From: Erigeron canadensis | Taxonomy: Eukaryota; Streptophyta; Magnoliopsida; Asterales; Asteraceae | Direction of reading: 5' to 3' | DNA length: 64,000 nucleotides | NCBI RefSeq assembly: GCF_010389155.1 | Contig: NC_057769.1 | Location: forward strand, 23,002,735 to 23,066,734 | Part shown: one piece after another, positions 12,699-26,230 of the stretch | Layout: each line of letters opens with the position of its first letter | Position numbering within the stretch: the first letter of the stretch is position 1 | The notes under the pieces: model-generated | Database searches by the model: none | What the model was told of the DNA's origin: nothing | What the model saw: only the letters and a program-made list of their open reading frames with translations | Position numbers and translations under genes: made by a program

Positions 12699-13385
12699 TT
12701 ATATTTGTAATGTCGTAAATTCTATATATCTAACGTGGGTTTAAATCTAGCTTATTTAATATATACAATCTAAAATCAAAACCAACCTAAATCGAAAATT
12801 GCAGAAACAATCCTTAAATAATGAATCCCTTTGAGTGTGTAACACAATAAATATCTATAAAATTTGATATTTTTATACTTTTAAATATTATTCAATCCGC
12901 CTATTGATTAATTACCTACATAGCAAAACTTTTTGAGGCCCGTTATTTCTTTGTTAAAAAAGCGTAAATATACGTGCCTGGAACCCCCTCAAAAATCATA
13001 ATGATTCAACTTTTAACGAAACCTTGAAGACGTCTCCCACAATTGGTGTTGAAATCGATGAAAAATCTGCAACCAAGTTTTACAATAAATAACTTGTTAC
13101 GGGAGCCTTTTCATTAAAACCCAATGATTAGATCGATCTCAAGAAATGTGGAAGGCTTTGCTTCTCTAGATTGCTTCTCGAGAGGTCTCAAGTGAAAACT
13201 TGCGTATTGACGTTTAATTAGTTAACATTAGAAAAGAACTATCAAGTAATTAACAAATAACGTTTACAGTATAAAAAATGGGGAAAAACATTCAACTAAT
13301 ATTAAAAAATAATAACAATTTATTTGTGTGATTATTTGTGCTACCCCATCGTGATCACGGCTCATTATTTTTGCAATAGAAATTA

Positions 13386-14746
13386 GAGTAAATTATATTT
13401 TTCGTCCCTGAAGTTGGTACGTTTTTTACTTTTGATTCTTAAACTTTAAAAATTACAATTTTGACCCTAAAGTTGGCCAATTTTTTCAATAATCGTCCTT
13501 TGGCCTTACGGCGTTAAAAAATGGCCGTTAATGTACGCACATGCTAGACATGTGAGGGCACTAATATCATTTCACCTTACACCGAGGGACGAAAAGTGAA
13601 AAAATAGCTACTTGAAGGACGAAAAGTGAAAAAATAACTACTTGAGAGACGAAAAATGAAAATCATACAAATAAATTTATTCTTCCATACTTTCTTTTCC
13701 GATCATCTTCTCCGATCATTTTTATCGATGGAATTTTCTGACTAGACATTTATTTTTCGATGATACCTAATAAAAACTCAACTTTGAATCCAAATCTAAA
13801 CCACAACAAAATAATTTACTCAAATTCATGACATTCAAAACACAACCAATAAAACAAATTATAGTTCAAACATGTCAGTCATCTTTTTTTTTTCTTTTCT
13901 AAATTTTGATTTTAATTGAAAGGGGGACAGTGGATGGTGGTGATTCTAGATGGCGGCGGTGGCTGGTTCTGATTATAGTCGGCGGCTATTGGTTGGTGGT
14001 GAATGTAGACGGCGGTGGTTGGAGGTGACTGTAGATGGCGGTGTTTGGTGGCAATTGTAGGCAGCGGTGGCTGGTGGTGATTGTAGGCGGCGGTGGCTGT
14101 TGTTGATTGTAGTGGCGGTGGCTGTTGGTAATTATAGGCGACGGTGGCTGTTGTTGATTGTAGTGGCGGTGGCTGTTGGTAATTATAGGCGGCGGTGGCC
14201 AGAGGTGGCGGTGGGTGGCAATGGCTCGTGGTGGTTATAGACGGCGGTGGCTGGTGTTGGTTACAGACGGCGGTGGCTGGTAGCGGTGACTGTTGTTGGT
14301 GGTTTTTAGGTGGTGGTGATTGGAGAGGCTTGGGGGTTAAGGGGAAATAAATGTCTAGTCGGAAAATTCTATTGGAAAAGACGATCAGAAAGATGACCAG
14401 AAAAGAAAGAATGTAAGAATAAATTTATTTGTATAATTTTCATTTTTTGTCCCTCAAGTAGCTATTTTTTCACTTTACGTCCCTCAAGTAGCTATTTTTT
14501 CACTTTTCGTCCTTCAAGTAGCTATTTTTTCACTTTTTGTCCCTCAGTGTAAGGTGAAATGACATTACTGCCCTCACGTGTCTAGCACGTGCGTACGTTA
14601 ACGACCTTTTTTTAATGCCATAAGGCCAAAGGACGATTATTGAAAAAATTGGCCAACTTTAAGGTCAAAATTATAATTATTAAAGTTTAGGGATCAAAAG
14701 TGAAAATTTGTCATCTTTAGAGACGAAAAGTGTAATTATGATTACC
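13386..14746. mobile_element. Long-TIR Mutator-like foldback element, copy 1
   Basis: About 400-bp inverted arms: left begins GAGTAAATTATATTTTTCGT and right ends GTGTAATTATGATTACCC. Each arm carries short internal repeats of the unit ctacttgagggacgaaaagtg or its complement. The centre (about 13920-14335) is a GGCGGTGG-rich minisatellite. The copy at 34663-50121 has the same structure in opposite orientation and a clear 9-bp target duplication, so I class both as Mutator-like. No target duplication was found for this copy, suggesting an eroded end. Confidence 0.7.
13925..14335 (+). repeat. GGCGGTGG-type minisatellite inside the foldback element
   Basis: Imperfect units of roughly 24-27 bp built on gtagGCGGCGGTGGCTGGTGG. 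The complement occurs as an accaccagccaccgccgcc array in the second element copy. Open frames across it are composition artefacts. Confidence 0.75.
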
Positions 14747-16725
14747 CAATGTATTCCTCGGTCAGATACCATATACAAATTTGAATATTCTAACTAAACT
14801 TTGATTACAACAATTCTAGCAAAGAAAACGGTTCTCGTGTTTATAACCAATGTTAATTTGAAATAGAGGGAAGCTAAGTAATAAACACACATTCATTTCC
14901 ACGCAATCCACACAATTCACTTTCAAACCTTCGACTATCTAAAAGTAAGAGCCCATTAATTAAGGAGAGTCGATTGTTTTAACTAGATTTTGTTAGGGGC
15001 AAAAGTACAGTCAACAGTTTGCATCGGCTCATTCTATTGACAAGTATTGACTTTTTGGCTTCATTGTACCGTATCCATCGGCAAACATCGATACTTTGTA
15101 TTGGCTCCTTTTATCGGCTATATTTGGCCGATTGTGATAAGTATTGACTTCTCTTTTTGTTCATAAATGCAAGTACAAGGACCCACCATTTTTTTTTATT
15201 ATTATTTTGTTTAGCAACTTTTGAAATTTTGGTAAAGTTTTAACACTACAACCTCTATTATGGCAAGGTTTTGGCAAAAATGACAAGAAATGTAGTGAAT
15301 ACATGGCATACTCTGGTTAACCCAAAAAATGCCAAAGTGCCAAAGATTTACAATGTAGCCTTGCGGCCTTGCCCCTTACATCCTAATTGAATAGGTATTC
15401 AAAAGAATTATGGTGAAAAATGATAAATTGAATGAGAGAAAATGGTTCCAAATGATGTATATGAGCAATAATGACGGAATGGATTGATTGGCCCATATAA
15501 CATGAGCAAGATTACCGAAATACTTAAACCGAACCGGTACCGGTACTGAAAATCGGTACCGATAGGGATTCAGTATCGGTATCGGTTTTAGAAATTTAGT
15601 GAAATCAGTTTCGGTACCAATCGGTTCGGTACGGGAAAGCCGATTATTAGTACCGAATATGTAGTATCTGCAAAACATGTTATGCTCTTGCTAAGTAGTT
15701 CTTCTTTTTAGTTGTTAATTTGCAATTCAACTAACAGTTAGTGTTCTAAGTACGTTAGCTTTTGTACATGTAAGGATAGCTTAATTATACCATGTGTGAT
15801 GTTGGCATAAAATGTACAGGTTGTTCTATTTTCTGTAAAACATGCTCTATAACAATACTATATATATTTATATACTGTATGACTAAATATTAGAGAACGA
15901 GAGTTGTCCTTTAACATTTTTGAATCACTGTATATATATGAATTGCGAGTAAACATTACGACGTTATAAAAACAAATTAAGTATGTTTTGATGGGTATGG
16001 AAGTAAAAAAAATAACCAACCCAGCTATAGCTTCAATCATCCGACACTTTGGGCAATCTTTTTCTTTAACCGAAAAACCGGTACAGGGACCCTACCTATG
16101 TAATCGGTATGGTATTCGGTTCTCACTTTTAGTTGTTTTCGGTATCGGTACTAATCGGTTTTTGTACGGTTCGATACGGTTCCGTACCGAAAACCATCCC
16201 TAAAACTTTACGGGTATATGAAATTGCCTTTTGTTATTTGGTCACCCCTCCGTAAATGTTGGTCGTTAAAAAATTTGGTGCCAAATACTCAGAAAGTCAG
16301 AATCTGTACCAAATAAAATTGGTACAACTTTGACTTGATTTTGAAGCCTCGTTGATATCAGGGCACCAAATACAATTGGATCAAGCTAAATCCTATACAA
16401 TTGGATCAAGCTAAATCCTATTTGGAACATAGGCTTTAGCCCAATTTGATATTTTTTAAATCGAATTATATGACAATTATTTGACGTAAGTGAAATCATC
16501 ATACTCCAAAGGACCAAATCCATGTATCCATTTTTGGCTTAATATATATTACATAAAAAAAAAAGAGAGATTTGAAAACAAGCAACTAATGTTGGAACAA
16601 GCATATGGTAAAATCTATCCTGTTAGCAAGAAACCAAGAAGGTATACATTCTCTATAAGAGGATTTTTGACATCCTGTTACGATAACTTGTCCCATTTAT
16701 TATCTAATAAACAACCACCTTTGTT
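14747..16725. other. Intergenic with CGGTACC-rich repeats
   Basis: Two clusters rich in cggtaccgg / ggtatcgg motifs lie at about 15525-15660 and 16070-16200. The second ends CCGAAAACCATCCCTA, the kind of terminus seen in short TIR elements (compare TAGGGATGA at 24300). A left partner with a matching target duplication was not found. A 25-bp tandem duplication (caattggatcaagctaaatc...) lies at about 16373-16424. No gene recognised. Confidence 0.5.
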
Positions 16726-19700
16726 CTAGTTCCTAAGAAATGACCATGGACCGGTTCCTGTTCCCATCCTGCAGTTATGATTAATAGAAAAATATCAATT
16801 GATGGTCTTCGAATTAGTTTGTTTCCAAATGGTAGATTAAAATTGGGAAGCAAAATCGTTCATAAGATCGATGTTGTTTATGAATGGCTCATGGTTTAAT
16901 TCATGTTAGTTTGTTTATGTGATCTTGATTAAGTTTTTGTGTTCATACTTCAAAGTGCATGATTGTAGCTTCTTTCGATCTTGGATTGTAAAAATGGAAC
17001 AAAAAAGCCGATGTCATTAAAAGTTACCTCCATATGCCTGCGATTGCACGTAAGCCCATGAAGATGGATAGAGCGACCCATATTCCCACAAAACCACCAG
17101 ATTTGTACAAAATAGTTAATGAACCGATGCTGCCTATCGCGACTAGAATCTAGGATAAAGAAATTCAGATAAAGTTTAGGGACCTGAATTTTTTAGTAGG
17201 AGAAATTTAAAAGTATTCATGAAGAAGAATGGCAAATACAAACCATTGAGTATGCAGAATACGCAAAATCAGATGCCCCAAAGTTAACTCCATCGAATAC
17301 AAATGCTATTGAGTTAATTGGTTGTGTGCCAGCAACAAACTGCTTGCATTAAGAGGAGTACTTAGACGAGACAATCATAATCATGTAGACGAATATTTAC
17401 CAGATTTGCGAATTAAAATTAGAAAGATAAATACCGGGACACCAATGGTAATGATGTGTCTAACGTTTATGTCTCTTGTAAACACCCCGGAACCAAAATG
17501 CAATCCAAGCCCAACCAGAAGCGCGAGACCCAGACCCATCACGAATCCCATCTGCATTTTACAACATTTCTTAAGATTTATATGTAATGTACGATAGATA
17601 TTGATATATATAAAGAAATATAGAAGCTTCTTATGATAAGACCAAATAAAAGAACCATGATACTTGGTTCCCAGATTGATTTGTTTAGAACAAGAACTAC
17701 TCTATTTCATTTGAATTATATTTCTTCCTTCATAAGGTGTAAATTTATTTGCAATAATACAACAATTGTGAGTTGTGACACCTTAAAGTGGAATGATAGT
17801 TGTTTTGGTATCGATTAAAAAAGAATTCAAGTTGAAACGGGCTATCATTTAACGCTGGTGAAAAACAGGCCCAGTCCAGTTGCATTGACCAGATAATACC
17901 CTTTCACCCATTAGGTGATGAACTGATGATTGGTGAACATGGGCTGTCCTTTAACATTGAGTGAAAACGGGCTTTTCCTTTTGGCCCGGCTCAAAAAGAA
18001 TTCAAATTGAAAGGGGCTATTTTATTTATTTATAGTTAAGAACATCTAAATTGTACTTATGATTATGAATACGATATTATCCAATAGTAATTTAAATTTT
18101 TGACTAGCATGATCTTGTAGGCTATATGCACTGAAAATACACATTAGGTGATTTTTGACCAATAAGACATCTTTGTCCCATTTGTCCCATTTTCTTTTTA
18201 TCTGAACTTTTTAAATAAACCGCAAGCCAGATAGACTGACAAATATATGAATGGGTAAACTGATTGGAAATGTTTCCTTTACTGGATACCATACACTACA
18301 AAACGTACCTGCAATACCCGAGCTGCAGCTGCTGTTGCCTTTTCAAAGTTCTTTTCAGCAAATGAAGAAGCAATTATCGCCTACAAAATTTCATTGGCAA
18401 ATATATGAATCATTACTCGTCCTAAAAGTGACGCATACAATTATGGGCTTTTGGAAGCATGTCCAGTAAATAATTACTCAAAACAAACAACATCTACCTG
18501 TCCAGCGACCGCCAAACCATCAGCAAGGAGTGATGATGTCAACCACACTTGTAAGCATATTTGAAATGCAGCCATAGGTCTTGCACCCAACCTTGCAGCC
18601 AATGATGCAGCTAAAGTCACACAGATAGTTGCCGCTATTACCTTAAACAACAAGAGAAAACCTGTCGAAAAAGCACCAGAAAGACGTTGGAAAAGAATAT
18701 TGTCAACTTGATAATACAATATAAGTTTAGTATTAAATCTATGTGGTTCCTAAAGTAGCTTCAACAGTGTGATGCCAATTACCAAGGCGTCAAACCAAGT
18801 ATTTAAACCTAGGGTGCGTTTGGTTTACAACAGGGTTTCATTCCCATTAAGATTGTTTGGTTTATGATGCTAGGGATCAGAATTAGGTATCAAACCCACG
18901 TAAGAGGTTGGGTTTAAGAATTGATTCCCATTGCCATTTAAACCAATAGTTTTTCCCATACACATAGCAATTGCCGCTAGCAAACCAGATAGTAGATTTT
19001 AAATACCATTTTTAAGAAACCGATTGAATTGCAAAGCTTTAACACTTGGAGGTAGTAGATCAACTTGATGCATTAGTTTGACCAAGAGAATTGTTGAAAT
19101 TAAGTACCTTCAATAAAAAGATATCATTAAGTCCCAAAAAGAATTTTTAATTTGAATGAGAGAAACCAAGAATAATGGATATATGTGATGGATAATTACT
19201 GTGACAGAACATGTGCAATGGCAGCGCCGCTAACTCCCATATTGCAAGCAAAAATAAGGATCGGATCCAAAATTATATTTGCCACATCTCCTGCCACTGC
19301 AGTAGAAAAAGGAAAATATGTTGAAATTTAATGCTACAAATAATAGTTGGGTTATCAACTATGAAGGAAGGATATAAGTAACATGTACCCGTGGCATATA
19401 AAGGAGTTTTAGTATCTTTGAAACCACGGAAAACACCTTGCATTGCCAAAGAGAGAAGAACCGCTGGAGCTCCAAGTGAACGTAGAGTCAAATATTTATG
19501 TGCAGGTATTAGCATTGGAGAACCCTGTTTGAAAGAGAAATGGAGTCAAATGATCATAATATTACTAAGAACAAAAACATTAATAGAATGTAGATACTTA
19601 CGGGTTTTACTCCCATCAAACTTAAAAATGGTTTTGCTAGTAGTACAAGTAGCAGTGTTTCAAGAAGTCCAAGTATTGCACCAAAAAATAGTGCGGTTGA

Positions 19701-20591
19701 TGCTGAAGGAATATTACGCTTCTGTTTTTTGAGCTTTGACTTATTTGAGTTATTGTCAGCAACATGCATATGCTTGCAGGGGCTTTCTTTAGAATCTGCA
19801 TAACAAGAGGATGATTTTTATACGGTTTTTATTGCGATGTAAAATGGATATGTAACAATATTTAGGTCAACTTACCATCTTTTGTTGCCAATTCCTTTCT
19901 CTCTTCTTTCTCTGGTAAACCTTTTTCCAATTCTTCAAGTTTGACATCATCTTGAGTCAATTCTTTTTTCTCCTCTGTATTCGTTGGATTCTTCTTTGGG
20001 CTCTGAAGTTTGATTGCTTCATTGTTCATTCTCTCTACGGTCTCTTCCTCAGCAACAAAGGAAGTTGTAATACTAACAAGTGGAAATATAGCTACTTTCG
20101 AGACTTGATTGAAAATTGCAATAGATACTCCAACAGCAGCAATTTCCACTGGACCTATACACAAGAATAAACGTCTTAAGCAATGAAATTTTATTTTCGA
20201 AGAAAATGATATTACTCACAGAAGACAAACCTATACGACCAATGAACGCAGTATCAATTAATGAAGCAATAGGATCAGCAGCTAATGCCATAGCTGCTGG
20301 TACAGCTATTGTAAGTATTTCCTTTCCAAGTGAGTCCATCATGAGAGCAGACCTACATAACCATGTCGTATGACCATAAGAACTCTAACAACGGAATAAC
20401 TTGTGCCAAATAGGAAAACGACATATTAGCTAATGCTACCAAACTTTATAGTTCAATCCAGACAATCAAGAAATTCCTAATTAAGAGAGGTTATGAACCA
20501 TGTGAGATAAGTACCTAATATCCTTAAAGAAGACAAAGATTGGATGTTTCCACTTTTTCCCTGATGGAAGCACAATACCATCTTCGGCCAT
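16726..20591 (-). CDS. MATE efflux transporter, FRD3/DTX42-43 clade, intact 13-exon gene
   Basis: Multidrug-and-toxin-extrusion family membrane transporter. In this clade characterised members export citrate (iron translocation, aluminium tolerance); citrate as substrate is inferred from family only. Exons, in minus-strand order: 20591-20515, 20352-20231, 20154-19876, 19795-19602, 19524-19389, 19296-19200, 19107-19007, 18661-18498, 18380-18309, 17551-17435, 17339-17244, 17149-17028, 16768-16726. All introns I read are GT-AG; the exons sum to 1620 nt, i.e. 539 residues plus a TAG stop, close to the usual 515-550. The signature ADPIASLIDTAFIGRIG lies at about residues 48-66, and SITTSFVAEEETVER follows after a helix. 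A long charged hydrophilic loop (about residues 105-165), the clade hallmark, precedes AMQGVFRGFKDTKTPLYAT (about 250-269), DLLPPS, LADGLAVAGQ (about 381-390) and a C-terminal GPWSFLRN. The start is the ATG of MAEDG, shared with the second copy. No premature stop or frameshift was seen. Exon borders were placed by eye. Confidence 0.93.
17818..18023. repeat. Direct repeat inside MATE intron 9
   Basis: The 28-bp block aaaaagaattcaagttgaaacgggctat at about 17818-17847 recurs with three changes at about 17992-18022, inside the 757-bp intron 9 of the intact MATE gene. It may be the target or ends of a small insertion; no element was identified. Confidence 0.5.
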
Positions 20592-22871
20592 AGAAGACAA
20601 GATTAACTGTCAGATAGTCGGCAGCACAAAAACCTTGATTCCTCAAGGTTAAAATCCAAAACCTGGAGAAAACATACATGTTAGTAGCATGTTAACTAAA
20701 ATGTTCGTGTCCACAGGTGACCGGTCTTAACTAAGACGTCTCTAACTTAAGAACACAAATGAATGTATGAATTTTCCCAAGACGCTTCTTTCAGTTTTCC
20801 ACGCGACTATATTCCTCTATAGATATGTTTACATATCACTAAGTTAATAAACAAAAATATGACAATTAAGTAAATTCACCCTAAATGAAAACCTCAAAGA
20901 TTTATAATATAAAACTAAGTGGCATAGACACCAAATAAATGATTTATTGGTCTGGAACAGCCAAGAACTCAATAACCTCTGATACTTGGTAAATCAAAGT
21001 CAAAGTGAAAACAGACCCTGCTTCATAAGGTTATAACGCACTAGCAGGAGCTACGACCACGATTTGCATAGAATGGAAAAAATAAATACCCCTTATCGAT
21101 ATGCATTCAATCGTATGATACATTATGCTTTATTTCATATCGTAAAGAAGGAACAATGGTCTTCCTAAAACAAGTTTAGCCATCGCAAGTAGACTAGTAG
21201 TACTACGAAATACTAACTTCTAACCCGCTAATCTCCCTCTTTCAAACTAAACACACAAGTTAGATTTGAATACTTCAACAGAAATCACGGAAACAGTAGA
21301 ACACTAAAAGCATCAGAACAACATATATAGTCATACATTAGTCAAATTAATAAACATCAATGCATATATATACCTAATGTATGTTTCATTCTCTCTCTTT
21401 TTATGAAGCATTTTGTTAGAATAAAGGAAAAGATATAGTGTGTATAAAGATGAAATGTGGTGCAAGTTTTGCCCAATTTTTGGGTGTTTGTCTATATTTT
21501 TTAGTATCAAGCAAGGTTTGAACGGATGCATGATTATATTCGTTTTAATCAAGATGACTTAATTATACAATTATATATATAGTTTCATGCAAATTTGGCA
21601 ATCAAAAACCTAACAATGGAATGGTAATGTCCTTTTGTAGTTTTGTCTAAATTTGAGATTAGTTACTTCTCGTATGTTGTTGCAGAACACAACTTTTTTA
21701 ACGGCAAAGTTTACAGTACAAACAATATACTAGTATAATAGTATTTAGTGTAATACAAATATATTTATGTCAAATTCGAGAGTAATTTTATAAAAACAGA
21801 AGGCAAAAAAAAAAAAAAATGGAATAGTAAAAATAATGTATAAGACTAATAAGAACAATAATAAAAAGGGTAAATGGATGGGAACCCACTGGTCCCATAT
21901 ACCATCTTGGTACCAAAAGCGCACACTGCATATAACCCATGTCCGGTAAAGCATCATGTTCACACATGGAACACAAGATATATTTTCTACACTTGTCTCT
22001 AAAAAGGTTTCTGTGACCTTACAGTCTCCATCTTGTGGTCCATACGGTCACATAGGTAGTATTGGTAGATCAATGATCAATTGGTACAGAAACATATAAA
22101 AACATAGAATAAAACAATAACTACTATATTAATGTAAATAATAACAATCTTACGACAGTGATATATTGTGGCTTGTTTTAAATATTACATGAAAAAAAAA
22201 ACTAACAATGATGAAAAGTGTTATATATATAAAAAAAAAACGTTATATATAACGAAATAGAGATAATAATCAAAACCAAATCCACTTAAGTAGGTTGATC
22301 AGTGGTATTTTCTAAATCTACTATGCGGGCTCCAGATAGTTTTTCCCTAAGGTCTTGAGTCTGAGTCTTGGGTTTCTCATCTAAAGGTATTTTTCATGAG
22401 GAGTAGGTTGGAGGTCCAACAAATCATTGGTTAAAATTGCCTCCAGCACGTCTAAATCGAAACTAACTTTAAAAAAAAGTATTTATAGATAAAAATTGAA
22501 AAACGTGTGAAAGTAGTTTGCTAAATATATGAAAACCCAAAAATTTGGTGTCAAAAATTTTTAGAAAAAATTGATAATTGGTAAAAATTAAAAGTCTAAG
22601 GGGTAAAAATAAAGGAGGCCAAAATTATAAAAGTGATGTACATCATGCATGTAAAGTTATACTATGAGGGGTAAAAATAAAGGAGGCCAAAATTATAAAA
22701 GTGATGTAAATCATGCATTAGAATGTGTGCATTGTTGAATCTTAAAATCAATATTTAAATTTTAAGCTCAATATAAAAAATCAAAAATAAATTTGCTTTA
22801 TAATATAGGATAGCTATAGATATAATAGCACAGTATTCGCTCTATGGTAGTTGGGATATTGTAAAAAATTA
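20592..22871. other. Upstream region of the intact MATE gene; no other gene seen
   Basis: Minus-strand promoter and 5'UTR are expected here. A plausible 5'UTR splice acceptor (TTTTCTCCAG on the minus strand) lies at about 20662-20671, so the leader may contain an intron. Contains the direct repeat at 22600-22717. No supportable ORF. Confidence 0.45.
22600..22717 (+). repeat. 50-bp direct repeat
   Basis: The block ggggtaaaaataaaggaggccaa...gatgta-atcatgcat occurs at 22600-22650 and again at about 22668-22717 with one base changed, 17 bp apart. This looks like a local tandem duplication. Confidence 0.75.
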
Positions 22872-23215
22872 GGTACCGTTTAGTTGTAAAAAATGTTATT
22901 TAGTTTTTCATTTCTAATTTTTTGGAAATTGAAAGAAGTTTTTATATTTTAGAAGACAAATAAAAATTTTAAAAACGCATTCTAATTAGAAGACTAGAAA
23001 ACATATTAGATATGTGAGGAAGAGGGAGAGGGGAAACGAAAAATGGAAAACAAGAAAAAGATGTTTTCAAGTTTTTTATTGAAAAGTGAAAAACATTGTT
23101 TTTTGTTTTTTTGGAAAACATTCTTTAAAAACTATGATTAGAACGCATTTTTAGTTTTTTTTTCTTGGAAAACAAGAATGGAAAAAAGGGGTGTTTTTCG
23201 TAATCAAACGCCCCG
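22872..23215. mobile_element. Tourist/Harbinger-like MITE, 344 bp
   Basis: Imperfect termini GGTACCGTTTAGTTG and (inverted) CGGGGCGTTTGATTACG, flanked by TTA on both sides. The interior is rich in aaaac/gtttt and has no ORF. Ends are diverged, so confidence is moderate. Confidence 0.55.
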
Positions 23216-24290
23216 TTAAAAATTCTGATATAAATAGGTGAGATAAAGGTTAAGATGTAAATTAAATGATTTTAATAAGTCTTTCCTAAATGAAAGATTC
23301 ATTAAATTAAAGGAGTCATTTTTAATCCCATTTATATTCTACGAAAAAAAAAAATTAGAAATTTTATAAGATAACATAGATAGTGAGCACCAGTAATATT
23401 TAGTTGAAATGAGCTTTCAAAACTCGAGACAATACATATTTACGATATTCTACTATATGAGCTTAATGCAAAATCATATTATATAGCAAGATTGATAAGA
23501 TAAGATAGAGATGATAAACATCAACGTCAATTGCTTTTATTAGAAATTTTAGTCCTTGGAAACATGATCGAACTTTAACAAAACTAGCAATGTATTTGTA
23601 CTGATTGATAATTTTTAAATTTTAATATAATTTTACGTTTTTTTGAACATAATATAATTTTAGGTTGAAATCAAATTTAAAGTTTGAAACTAATATTTAA
23701 TATAAGTAGATAAATTAATGACATCTGGCTACAAGACTTCAACTTATAAAGTTATAAAAAGTTAACTGTTCGAAAAAAATCTTAATAAAGTTTAAGGTAT
23801 GTTTAGTAAGAGTTTTTTTGGAATTTTTGGTAGATTAAAGTTTTAAAATTTTGAAATGATCATGTTACCTCACTTTATTATTTACTGTATTAATTTAACA
23901 TCTTCTTCTATTTACCTATAATACCTTTAATGATATAAATTACAACATAAATTTTCCAGCCCTTAAAGAACCATCTTAACCTTTCTTACATGAATTAATT
24001 TACATTCATCACCACGCCACCACCACCGTCACCGTTACCACCACACCTTCTTTGCTACCACCATCACCGTCGTACCGCGCGGACATCCGTATAGTTTTTA
24101 AAAAAATATAGCCTTGGTAAAATTCTTAAAAAGTATGTAAAATAAAACACTTGGTCTGCCGGTTAGAAAGCTTTTTTTCCAAAAACTCCGAAAAATTGTA
24201 CGTTAAAAGAAGTTGAAGCTAGAATATTTTGAAGAAAAAGTAATATAGAAACAGTTTTAACCTCAAATTTCAGCTCTAACTCCCATAAAC
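23216..24290. other. AT-rich intergenic, nothing firm
   Basis: No gene recognised. A CACCGTC-rich stretch at about 24000-24090 ending accgcgcggacatccgtata resembles a decayed Helitron 3' half but lacks a proper CTAG end. Confidence 0.4.
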
Positions 24291-24299
24291 AGCCCCAAG

Positions 24300-24988
24300 T
24301 AGGGATGAAAAAAAAAAACCCGTATCCGATGATGAAATCCGAAACCCGATATATTTGGGGCGGGTTCGGGTTCGGGTCCGGGTTTGCGGGTATTGGGTCG
24401 GGTATGGGGATGATATTAAATTTTTTTGCGGGTCCGGGGCTGGTTTTAGATTTACACCCGTATACCCAACCCGTATATTCGAAACCCGCCCCGAACCCGG
24501 ATACCCGATCCATATATATTACATTATATAATATTAATATTTTTATTTTCAATAGGTATTTAAATGTATAAAATGCTAATAGATTATTTAAGAATTCATT
24601 ACAAATATTTATGCTTCTCGAATAATAGCTTAACGGAATGGAAGTGCCCATATTTGACTGTTGTCCTAAAGTTAGTTTGCTGAATCACGAAGATATTGGC
24701 ATGTATATCACAACTGAGCTCTTATAAGTTATAACTTTAAATTTAGTTAATCAAACTAGATTAAAGCTCTTATAACCATGACAACGAAAGTTAGCCGCTG
24801 ATACTATACATAAATATATTATATGTATATAAATTAACGGGTCCCCGATTACTCGTGGAGAAACCCGTTACCCAACGGTAGTAAGTAAACAAGGACCCAT
24901 CGGGTCCGGGTTTGGAATGAAGATTTTTAATCGGGTCTGAGTCCGGGATTACTTAAACACGAACCATACCTGACCCGTTGTCATCCGT
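24300..24988. mobile_element. Short TIR element with 9-bp TSD (Mutator-like), 689 bp
   Basis: Flanked by the perfect 9-bp duplication AGCCCCAAG (24291-24299 and 24989-24997). Starts TAGGGATGA and ends CATCCGT, with subterminal runs of CGGGT / ACCCG repeats (cgggttcgggtccgggt). No transposase; non-autonomous. Confidence 0.8.
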
Positions 24989-26049
24989 AGCCCCAAGCCT
25001 TCAATACTCCAATTCTCCAATTTCAATTTTAACCTCAAGTTTAAGCTAGAATATTTTGAAGAAAAACTATAAGTCAAGTTAGAAGATTTTTTATTGTTAA
25101 ATTAAAATCAAAGATAAATATTCAAAAATCAAGTTTAAATATTGGGAAAATGATTATTTCTCTTAACTATAAAAATTCTCCAAACTATAAGATGACGATA
25201 AGTGGTAAAATCAAAGAATAAGTTTAAGAAAGAAAATTAGTAGAATTCACGTCGACATTATATAGTTTTATAAAGATTTTTAGGCTAGTTTATAAGAGTA
25301 CTAGCCAATTAACTCGGGTTCAACCCAGGCTTATAAATAAAACTTTTGTAATATTAAGTTATGTCGATATTTAAGAACTATGAGATAGTTCAACCATATT
25401 CATAATCTCGAAATAGTATATCTTATATTTCGAATGTATATTTAGCTTATTAACCTGCATAATATGCAGGTAATTTAAAAATCTATTATGATAAAACAAT
25501 TTATATGATGAAAAATTAAAAGACCATGTATAAAATATTAGAGTTTTCAAAGGAAAATAAAAACTTATTTTTTTTATATAGAAAAGAGCATCATAAATAA
25601 CAAAAATAAAAATTATATAAACTTAAAGAAGGAAAGTGCTTATAATATCATAAGAACATTAAACAAAAAAAACTTAACTTTAAAAAGAATTTAGCGATGA
25701 CATTTAAGCTATTTTAATTTTTTTAAATGATAATTTTATAACAATTGTTTTATTATTTAATATAGACGGGCTGATTGATAATATTAAGACGATAATAGAT
25801 GGTGATATTATATTTAAAAATTGACATATAGTCGTTTAAACAAAATTTAGATAATTACTTTTTATTTTACATTGGACTTAAGCTAAAAATGAAAGATATC
25901 AAAATCTATTAAAAAATAACTTTTTATAGAATGATGTCATAAATCAAGAAAATAAAAAAGATATAATTGATAGAAATAAATGTAATAATGACAACTAAGC
26001 ATTATTTAAAAAATCATGATGTCATTAGAATTTTATTTTATTTATATAC

Positions 26050-26230
26050 GAGCATAATACCCGCGCGTTGCGACGGAATTTTGTTTTAAAAATGAGATAG
26101 ATTCGGGGGTAGTTTAGTCCAACTGTAGAGGTGGGTATAGAAAGATGTATTAAAGTGAGGGGTATTTTAGACTTATCAGGTTTTTAATGACTTAAAGCTA
26201 GTTTGTTTTATAAGGGATTATAGAAGAGAT
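26050..26230 (-). mobile_element. Decayed Helitron-like element
   Basis: The minus strand reads TCTCTTCTATAATCCCTTAT at the 5' end and ...CAACGCGCGGGTATTATGCTCG at the 3' end. The arrangement matches the other small Helitrons, but the terminal CTAG is CTCG, so this is a weak call. Confidence 0.35.

Noticed and set aside
13925..14335. Possible CRISPR-like array of spaced repeats
   Set aside because: Units are imperfect and contiguous without unique spacers, in a plant transposon; this is a minisatellite.
24163..24651. 162-codon minus-strand ORF
   Set aside because: Crosses the border of the TIR element at 24300 and translates its CGGGT repeats; no protein family recognised.
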